In this document: piece after piece, positions 58,497 through 64,000 of the stretch | How positions within the stretch are numbered: position 1 is the first letter of the stretch | How the letters are laid out: every line of letters starts with the position of its first letter | From: Hyphomicrobiales bacterium | GTDB taxonomy: Bacteria; Pseudomonadota; Alphaproteobacteria; Rhizobiales; Rhizobiaceae | Length of the DNA stretch: 64,000 bases | Reading direction: 5' to 3' | Assembly (NCBI GenBank): GCA_900472575.1 | Contig: UCIV01000003.1 | Location: 321,599-385,598 of the forward strand | Translations under genes and position numbers: made by a program | Notes under the pieces: generated by a model | Databases searched by the model: none | Told to the model about the DNA's origin: nothing | Seen by the model: only the letters and a program-made list of their open reading frames with translations

Positions 58497-59948
58497 ATGT
58501 CGGATACCAACTACCCGGTCCATGCCGAAATTACCGGCCCGATCGTGATGATCGGCTTCGGTTCGATCGGTCGCGGCACTCTGCCGCTGATCGAGCGCCA
58601 TTTCAAGTTCGACAAGAGCCGGATGGTGGTCATCGACCCGCGCGAAGAACCTTCCGACATGGAAATTCTTGCCAAGCACGGCGTTCGCCACATCAAGGAA
58701 CACGTCACCAAGGACAATTACAAGACGCTTCTCAAGCCATTGCTGGACGACGGCAAGGGCGGGCAGGGTTTCTGCGTCAACCTGTCGGTTGATACCGGCT
58801 CGCTTGACCTGATGAAGCTCTGCCGCAAGCTCGATGTTCTTTATATCGATACGGTCGTCGAGCCGTGGCTTGGCTTCTATTTCGACAAGAGCCTGAAGAA
58901 TTCCGACCGCACCAACTATGCGCTGCGCGAAACCGTGCGCCATGAGAAGAAGAAGAACCCGGGCGGCACGACGGCTGTTTCCACCTGCGGCGCAAACCCG
59001 GGCATGGTCTCGTGGTTCGTCAAGCAGGCGCTGGTCAACCTCGCCAACGACACCGGCCTGAAGTTCGACGAGCCGGATCAGAATGATCGCGAAGGCTGGG
59101 CCAAGCTGATGAAGAAGCTCGGCGTCAAGGGCGTGCATATTGCGGAGCGCGATACACAGCGCACCAAGCACCCGAAGCCGCTCAACGTGTTCTGGAATAC
59201 GTGGTCTGTCGAAGGCTTCATCTCGGAAGGCCTGCAGCCGGCCGAACTCGGCTGGGGCACCCATGAAAACTGGATGCCGAAGAACGCCAAGAAGCACAAG
59301 AAGGGCTGCAAGGCCGCCATCTATCTGGAGCAGCCGGGCGCCAATACCCGCGTCCGCACCTGGTGCCCGACGCCGGGCCCGCAATACGGCTTCCTCGTCA
59401 CCCATAACGAGTCGATCTCGATTGCCGATTACTTCACGGTCGAGAAGGACGGCGAAGTCGCCTACCGTCCGACCTGCCACTATGCCTACCACCCGGCCAA
59501 TGACGCCGTGCTTTCGCTGCACGAGATGTTCGGCAATGGCGGCAACCAGCAGCCGGTCCTGCACGTTCTCAACGAGGACGAGCTTGAGGATGGCGTCGAT
59601 GAACTCGGCGTGCTGCTCTACGGCCACGAAAAGAACGCCTACTGGTACGGTTCGCGCCTGTCGCTGGAAGAAACCCGCCGCATCGCGCCTTACCAGAACG
59701 CCACCGGTCTGCAGGTGACGTCGGCTGTTCTCGCCGGCATGGTCTGGGCGTTGGAAAATCCGAAGGCCGGCATCGTCGAGGCCGACGAGGTGGATTACAA
59801 GCGCTGCCTGGAAGTGCAGACGCCTTACCTTGGCCCGGTCGAGGGTCATTACACCGACTGGACCCCGCTCGAAGGTCGTCCGGGTCTCTTCCCGGAAGAT
59901 ATTGACGAGAAGGATGCCTGGCAGTTCAAGAACATTCTGGTGCGGTAA
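58497..59948 (+). CDS. hss: Homospermidine synthase
   Basis: 483 residues. NAD-dependent enzyme making sym-homospermidine from putrescine, the main polyamine in many rhizobia. N-terminal Rossmann site IVMIGFGSIGRGTLPLIERH (~16-35), active-site region CVNLSVDTGSLDLMKLC (~91), STCGANPGMVSWFVKQAL, and PGANTRVRTWCPTPGPQYG (~282). TAGGGAG precedes the ATG. Followed by a strong terminator. Confidence 0.95.
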   Translation: MSDTNYPVHAEITGPIVMIGFGSIGRGTLPLIERHFKFDKSRMVVIDPREEPSDMEILAKHGVRHIKEHVTKDNYKTLLKPLLDDGKGGQGFCVNLSVDTGSLDLMKLCRKLDVLYIDTVVEPWLGFYFDKSLKNSDRTNYALRETVRHEKKKNPGGTTAVSTCGANPGMVSWFVKQALVNLANDTGLKFDEPDQNDREGWAKLMKKLGVKGVHIAERDTQRTKHPKPLNVFWNTWSVEGFISEGLQPAELGWGTHENWMPKNAKKHKKGCKAAIYLEQPGANTRVRTWCPTPGPQYGFLVTHNESISIADYFTVEKDGEVAYRPTCHYAYHPANDAVLSLHEMFGNGGNQQPVLHVLNEDELEDGVDELGVLLYGHEKNAYWYGSRLSLEETRRIAPYQNATGLQVTSAVLAGMVWALENPKAGIVEADEVDYKRCLEVQTPYLGPVEGHYTDWTPLEGRPGLFPEDIDEKDAWQFKNILVR

Positions 59949-59984
59949 GCACTGGCCTGTTGCCGATCTTTTTGTGTATTTTGG

Positions 59985-60010
59985 AAACGCCCGCGCAAAA
60001 GCGGGCGTTT
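59985..60010 (+). terminator. Terminator of hss
   Basis: AAACGCCCGC, 6-nt loop, GCGGGCGTTT followed by TCTG. Confidence 0.85.
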
Positions 60011-60121
60011 TCTGTAGAGACAGAATGTCCCGACACTGTACAAGCTGGCGGCTTGCCATAGATGAAGCGGGACGCCATGGTCCTTGTTACGTATGACCGA
60101 GCGAATCGCGGGAGATAAATC

Positions 60122-60484
60122 ATGAAACTGAAAATGGGCTTTGCGCTGATCGCAGCTGCCAGTCTGAGTGCTTGCGTGTCCTCGCCGCCGCCGCGGCAGA
60201 TGGCTGCAGCCCCGCAGCCGCAGGGCGTAGAAGGAAGCTGGGTCGATCCGAACGGCATCGTCTCGACCTTCCAGGCGGGGACGTTCAACACCCGCGCCAG
60301 CGACAGCAACGCGCTGCTGGCATCCGGTACCTATACGACGCTTTCGCCAACGCTGGTCGAGATCAACATGACCTCTCTGGTGCGCAAGACCCAGTCGCGC
60401 GTCAACTGCTCGCTCGTGAGCACCAGCCAGCTCAACTGCACCCAGGATAGCGGCGCGCAGTTCTCGCTGACGCGACGCATCTGA
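60122..60484 (+). CDS. omp10: Omp10-like outer membrane lipoprotein
   Basis: 120 residues. Lipoprotein signal peptide with lipobox LSAC (Cys18), then a proline-rich segment ([16 protein letters not shown]) and a small beta domain ([40 protein letters not shown]) with two cysteines that may pair. Resembles Brucella Omp10 and rhizobial homologues; exact role is unknown, envelope integrity is likely. GGGAG 9 nt before the ATG. Confidence 0.85.
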   Translation: MKLKMGFALIAAASLSACVSSPPPRQMAAAPQPQGVEGSWVDPNGIVSTFQAGTFNTRASDSNALLASGTYTTLSPTLVEINMTSLVRKTQSRVNCSLVSTSQLNCTQDSGAQFSLTRRI

Positions 60485-60515
60485 TTTTAGCGCACAACAT
60501 TCGAAGTCTCTTGAG

Positions 60516-60535
60516 AACCCTGCGCAAGCGGGGTT
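60516..60535 (+). terminator. Terminator of omp10
   Basis: AACCCTGC, GCAA loop, GCGGGGTT with one G-U pair, followed by TTC. Confidence 0.65.
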
Positions 60536-60557
60536 TTCGCGTTATGGAGGCAAAATG

Positions 60558-60679
60558 ATGCAGTGCGCTCTTGTCATATTTGCCTTGAAACCGATTTTGC
60601 TTGGTGAAAGCATGCAGTGCACAATCACTGTCACGCTGAAAAGTTAAGACAATCGGGAACAGCCGTGCGTTCTGCACGG
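60558..60679. promoter_or_regulatory. Leader of the 5'-nucleotidase gene with repeats
   Basis: ATGCAGTGC occurs at 60558-60566 and 60612-60620, each followed within about 15 nt by TGTCA(T/C). TGTCA is a PhoB-half-site-like element, but the second half is missing. An inverted repeat CCGTGC/GCACGG lies at 60663-60679, just before the ribosome site. Confidence 0.4.
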
Positions 60680-60698
60680 TGATTAAACAAGGAGAGAA

Positions 60699-62648
60699 AT
60701 GATGATGAAGACTATGGGATTAGGGCTGTTGACCGCATCGGTCATGGCCTTGTCGAGCGGAGTGGCGTTTGCCGACTACGAACTCAATATCCTGCACATC
60801 AACGATTTCCACTCCCGTATCGAATCCGTCAACAAATTCGATTCCACTTGCTCGGCCGAAGAAGAAGGCAAGGGTGAGTGCTTTGGCGGTGCAGCCCGCC
60901 TGCTGACCGCGATCAACCAGACGCGCGATGCGCTGAAGGCCGACAACAAGAATGTTCTGCTGCTCAATGCCGGCGACAACTTCCAGGGCTCGCTGTTCTA
61001 CACGACCTACAAGGGCGCTGTTGAAGCAGAAGTCCTGAATGCGATGAAGTTCGATGCGATGGCCGTCGGCAACCACGAATTCGACGATTCGGACGATGTT
61101 CTCGCCACCTTCCTCGACAAGATCCAGTTCCCGGTCGTTACCGCCAACGTCGTTGCTTCCGCAGCTTCTAAGGTCGGTGACCGCATCAAGCCCCATATCG
61201 TTCTTGAGGTCGGTGGCCAGAAGATCGGTATCGTCGGTGCGGTGACCAACGATACGCCGGAAATTGCAAATCCCGGTCCGAACATCACCATTGCAGACGA
61301 TATCGCCAAGATCACCGAAGCCGTACAGGCGGTGAAGGCAGAAGGCGTGACCAAGATTATCGCGCTTACTCATGTCGGTTATCCGCGTGACCTCGCCTAC
61401 ATCGCCAAAATCCCGGATGTCGACGTCGTTGTCGGCGGCCACACGCACACGCTTCTTTCGAACACCGTCAAGGGTGCCGCCGGTCCTTATCCGACCTGGG
61501 TGGATAATCCGGGCGGCTACAAGGTTCCGGTCGTGCAGGCATTCCAGTACAGCCGCTACCTGGGCGACCTGAAGGTCGTGTTCGACGACAACGGCGTGTT
61601 CAAGTCGGCCGAAGGCGAACCGATCCCGGTCGATGTCAAGTTCCAGCCGAATGCGGACATGGTCAAGCGCGTCGACGAGTTGAAGGCGCCGATCGACGAG
61701 CTGAAGAAGAAGGTCGTCGGCTCGACCGAAACGGCGATAGAGGGCGACCGCAAGATTTGCCGCGCAGCCGAATGCTCGATGGGTAACCTGCTTGCCGATG
61801 CGCAGCTCGATCGCGTCAAGGATCAGGGCATCACCATCTCCATCCAGAATGGCGGTGGTCTGCGTGCGTCGATCGATGCCGGCGAAGTAACCATGGGTGA
61901 AGTGCTGACCGTTCTGCCGTTCCAGAACACGATCGCTACCTTCCAGATCAAGGGTTCGGACCTTGTTGCCGCGCTTGAAAACGGCGTCAGCCAGATTGAC
62001 GACGGTGCAGGCCGCTTCCCGCAGGTCGCAGGCATGAAGTTCTCCTTCGACAAGTCTAAGCCGGTCGGCTCGCGCACCAGCGACGTGCAGGTCAAGGAAG
62101 GCGATGCCTTTGTGGCGATCGATCCGAACAAGGTCTATGGCGTCGTCACCAACAACTATGTTCGTGGTGGCGGTGACGGGTTCAAGATCTTTGCGACTGC
62201 TGCGCAAAACGCCTATGACTTCGGTCCCAACCTTGAGCAGGCGGTTGCCGATTATCTTACGGCTCACAATCCCTACAAGCCTTACACGGATGGACGCATC
62301 ACCGACCTGACGCCGGCTGGCTACACGCCGCCTCCGCCGCCGGCTCCGGCTGCTGCACCGGCTGCCGCTGCACCAGCCGCAACGCCTGCTCCGGCTGCTC
62401 CTGCACCGGCAACCACTGCCCAGGCTCCCGCTGCAACGGCTCCGGCCGCAGTCGAAGCCCAGGGGCAGACAACTCCGCCGGCTGCGGGTCCGAGCAAGTA
62501 CACGGTCGTAAAGGGCGACTCGCTGTGGAAGATCGCCGAAAGCACCTATGGTGACGGCGAGCGCTGGACCGAAATTGCTAAGGCCAACAGCCTGCGTCAT
62601 CCGAACCTGATCCAGGTCGGCGCAGAGCTGGAACTGCCGGCCAAGTGA
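60699..62648 (+). CDS. Exported 5'-nucleotidase / UDP-sugar hydrolase family protein with C-terminal LysM domain
   Basis: 649 residues. Signal peptide (cut near GVAFADYEL, ~26). Metallophosphatase domain (~27-290): HINDFHSR, LNAGDNFQGSLF, AVGNHEFDDS, VVGGHTHT provide metal ligands. The 5'-nucleotidase C-terminal domain (~300-540) has SMGNLLADAQLDRV, NGGGLRASI and YVRGGGDGFKIF. A ~60-residue alanine/proline linker leads to a LysM domain (YTVVKGDSLWKIAESTYGDG, ~603-648) that binds peptidoglycan. It probably hydrolyses nucleotides in the periplasm while tethered to the wall. Confidence 0.93.
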   Translation: MMMKTMGLGLLTASVMALSSGVAFADYELNILHINDFHSRIESVNKFDSTCSAEEEGKGECFGGAARLLTAINQTRDALKADNKNVLLLNAGDNFQGSLFYTTYKGAVEAEVLNAMKFDAMAVGNHEFDDSDDVLATFLDKIQFPVVTANVVASAASKVGDRIKPHIVLEVGGQKIGIVGAVTNDTPEIANPGPNITIADDIAKITEAVQAVKAEGVTKIIALTHVGYPRDLAYIAKIPDVDVVVGGHTHTLLSNTVKGAAGPYPTWVDNPGGYKVPVVQAFQYSRYLGDLKVVFDDNGVFKSAEGEPIPVDVKFQPNADMVKRVDELKAPIDELKKKVVGSTETAIEGDRKICRAAECSMGNLLADAQLDRVKDQGITISIQNGGGLRASIDAGEVTMGEVLTVLPFQNTIATFQIKGSDLVAALENGVSQIDDGAGRFPQVAGMKFSFDKSKPVGSRTSDVQVKEGDAFVAIDPNKVYGVVTNNYVRGGGDGFKIFATAAQNAYDFGPNLEQAVADYLTAHNPYKPYTDGRITDLTPAGYTPPPPPAPAAAPAAAAPAATPAPAAPAPATTAQAPAATAPAAVEAQGQTTPPAAGPSKYTVVKGDSLWKIAESTYGDGERWTEIAKANSLRHPNLIQVGAELELPAK

Positions 62649-62724
62649 GGTTCTTGATCCCGGTCAAGGCCGGGATTGATAAACTAAATCATTGGATCGG
62701 GACAAATTGTCTCAGCGACGATTG

Positions 62725-62752
62725 CGGCTCGGGGTTTCCCGAGCCGTTTTTT
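62725..62752 (+). terminator. Terminator of the 5'-nucleotidase gene
   Basis: CGGCTCGGG, 4-nt loop, CCCGAGCCG followed by TTTTTTG. A weaker hairpin (ATCCCGG/CCGGGAT) lies at 62657-62676. Confidence 0.9.
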
Positions 62753-62819
62753 GTTTCTAAATGATCCGCAGCCCGTCGATCGCCGTAATGGTTTCGGTTC
62801 GCATATCTGGAAAGCTTTC

Positions 62820-63854
62820 ATGAGCACGTCTTCTGCCTCCATGCCCGCATCCCATCCGTCCGTTTACTTTGGCAAGGTCGGCGTGCTGCTGGTCAATCTC
62901 GGCACGCCCGATGGTACCGACTACTGGTCGATGCGGCGTTATCTCGCCGAATTCCTGTCCGATAGCCGCGTCATCGAATGGTCGAAGCTCTATTGGTACC
63001 CGATCCTTTACGGCATCGTCTTGAACAAGCGGCCGCAGAAGGTCGGCAAAGCGTATGAGGAGATCTGGAACAAGGATCTCAACGAAAGCTATCTGCGCAC
63101 CTATACCCGCAACCAGGGTGAGCTGATGGCGCAGCGGCTGAAGGATCTGCCGAATGTCGTGGTCGACTGGGGCATGCGTTACGGCAATCCGTCAATCGCC
63201 TCGAAGATCGATGCCTTGAAGGCGCAAGGCTGCGACCGCATCGTGCTCTTCCCGCTCTATCCGCAATATGCGGCGGCGACGACGGCAACGGTTAACGACA
63301 AGGCGTTCGAGCACCTGATGAAGATGCGCTGGCAGCCGGCCGTGCGCACGGTGCCGACCTATCACGACGATCCCGTCTACATCGAAGCGCTCGCCAACTC
63401 GGTGCGGCAGACGCTTTCGACGCTCGACTGGGAACCGCAGCTGCTGATCACCTCGTTCCACGGCATCCCGCAGTCCTATTTCAAGGCCGGCGATCCCTAT
63501 CAGTGTTTCTGCCAGAAGACGGCGCGGCTGTTGCGCGAAAAACTCGGCTATCGCGAGGATCAGTTGCGGATCACCTTCCAGTCGCGTTTCGGCCCGGAAG
63601 AATGGCTGCAGCCCTATACAGACAAGACGATGGAAGGGCTGGCGGCAGAGGGCATCAAGCGTGTCGCCATCATGAACCCGGGCTTCGTTTCGGATTGTCT
63701 TGAGACACTGGAAGAAATCGCCGGAGAGGCAGGCGAGATCTTCATGCATCATGGCGGCGAGAAATTCGTTCACATCCCCTGCCTGAACGACAGCGAGGGC
63801 GGAATGGACGTGCTGGAGACGGTGGTGCGGCGGGAGCTGCAGGGCTGGGTTTGA
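62820..63854 (+). CDS. hemH: Ferrochelatase
   Basis: 344 residues. Inserts Fe(II) into protoporphyrin IX, the last step of heme synthesis. Motifs: VGVLLVNLGTPDGTDYWSMRRYL (~20), WGMRYGNPSI, LFPLYPQYAAATTAT, metal-binding His in LITSFHGIPQSYF (~216), and GFVSDCLETLEEI (~284). The start at ATG 62820 fits the family; an upstream frame would begin within the terminator. Confidence 0.96.
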   Translation: MSTSSASMPASHPSVYFGKVGVLLVNLGTPDGTDYWSMRRYLAEFLSDSRVIEWSKLYWYPILYGIVLNKRPQKVGKAYEEIWNKDLNESYLRTYTRNQGELMAQRLKDLPNVVVDWGMRYGNPSIASKIDALKAQGCDRIVLFPLYPQYAAATTATVNDKAFEHLMKMRWQPAVRTVPTYHDDPVYIEALANSVRQTLSTLDWEPQLLITSFHGIPQSYFKAGDPYQCFCQKTARLLREKLGYREDQLRITFQSRFGPEEWLQPYTDKTMEGLAAEGIKRVAIMNPGFVSDCLETLEEIAGEAGEIFMHHGGEKFVHIPCLNDSEGGMDVLETVVRRELQGWV

Positions 63855-63885
63855 TTGGTAGAGTGCGCTCTTAGAGAGAGCCTCT

Positions 63886-64000
63886 GCCCCTCACCCTAAC
63901 CCTCTCCCCGCAAGCGGGGAGAGGGGACGTGCCCTGCCTGATGCTCGAGAGGGACGGAGGCCTTGCGGCTCGCGTCCTTCTCCCCGTCATTACGGGGAGA
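63886..64000. repeat. Rhizobial-type palindromic intergenic repeat element
   Basis: Begins GCCCCTCACCCTAACC. First hairpin CCCTCTCCCCGC-AA-GCGGGGAGAGGG at 63900-63925, a central spacer, then a second hairpin TCTCCCCGT-CATT-ACGGGGAGA ending at the window edge. This kind of CCCTCACCC/GGGGAGAGGG element occurs in many copies in Rhizobiales genomes. Probably continues past 64000. Confidence 0.8.

Noticed and set aside
58176..60059. Long antisense frames over homospermidine synthase and (60720-62600) over the 5'-nucleotidase
   Set aside because: Both sense genes have clear motifs; the antisense frames arise from third-position GC bias.

Overview
The window reads as chromosomal DNA of a Rhizobiaceae-type alphaproteobacterium (Agrobacterium/Rhizobium relatives). 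The reasons are the glgP-glgB-glgC order, CpdR beside an N-formylglutamate amidohydrolase, a suhB/alpha-r8 type small RNA beside a hisN-like gene, an RpoH promoter plus ROSE-like leader on an Hsp20 gene, an Atu4866-family protein, a Brucella-type Omp10 lipoprotein, homospermidine synthase, and a typical rhizobial palindromic repeat at the right edge. I see no phage, transposase, integrase or CRISPR; the region looks like ordinary core and shell genome, densely coded.

Layout. 1-5.8 kb: glycogen operon on the minus strand (glgP, glgB, glgC; glgC runs off the left edge). 6-7.2 kb: an orphan TadG-like protein with a von Willebrand A domain. 7.3-14 kb: a three-gene minus-strand operon encoding a transglutaminase-like protease, a circularly permuted ATP-grasp/alpha-E fusion, and a transglutaminase/DUF2126 fusion. 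This is a conserved set without an assigned substrate and the best candidate here for an unexplored system. 14.3-16.9 kb: diverging from it, an SbmA/BacA-type ABC protein with a degenerate ATPase domain, overlapping a DUF1003 membrane protein. 16.9-21.2 kb: EamA transporter, TetR regulator with a visible operator, HdeD-like membrane protein, UvrD-family helicase. 21.6-25.3 kb: ferric iron ABC transporter. 25.4-30.5 kb: small membrane proteins, tRNA-Val, cpdR, N-formylglutamate amidohydrolase, the sRNA, hisN, an alpha/beta hydrolase. 30.5-35.8 kb: an AztD-like zinc chaperone behind a Zur-type palindrome, Hsp20, SBF-type transporter with divergent LysR, threonine aldolase.

36.3-42.6 kb: glutamate synthase gltB and gltD, with an unlisted 52-residue membrane protein gene between them. 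42.8-44.4 kb: DASS-family dicarboxylate transporter behind two FNR/FixK-type boxes. 44.4-52.8 kb: DUF459 SGNH-like protein lacking catalytic residues, lytic transglycosylase, galU, FucP/GluP-type sugar permease, outer membrane beta-barrel protein, KdsD isomerase and an NTF2-like protein. 52.8-55.5 kb: SDR, exported carboxymuconolactone-decarboxylase-like protein and Atu4866-family protein, divergent from a LysR gene. 55.6-63.9 kb: pabB, pabC, DUF3445 protein, homospermidine synthase, Omp10 lipoprotein, 5'-nucleotidase with a LysM tail, ferrochelatase, then a palindromic repeat.

The genes serve carbon storage, nitrogen assimilation, metal supply (iron uptake, zinc chaperone, heme), envelope building and stress control. 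Several regulatory sites (Zur, FNR/FixK, RpoH, ROSE, TetR operator, possible CtrA) can be read from the sequence. All functional names rest on recognising families by eye; no database search was possible.
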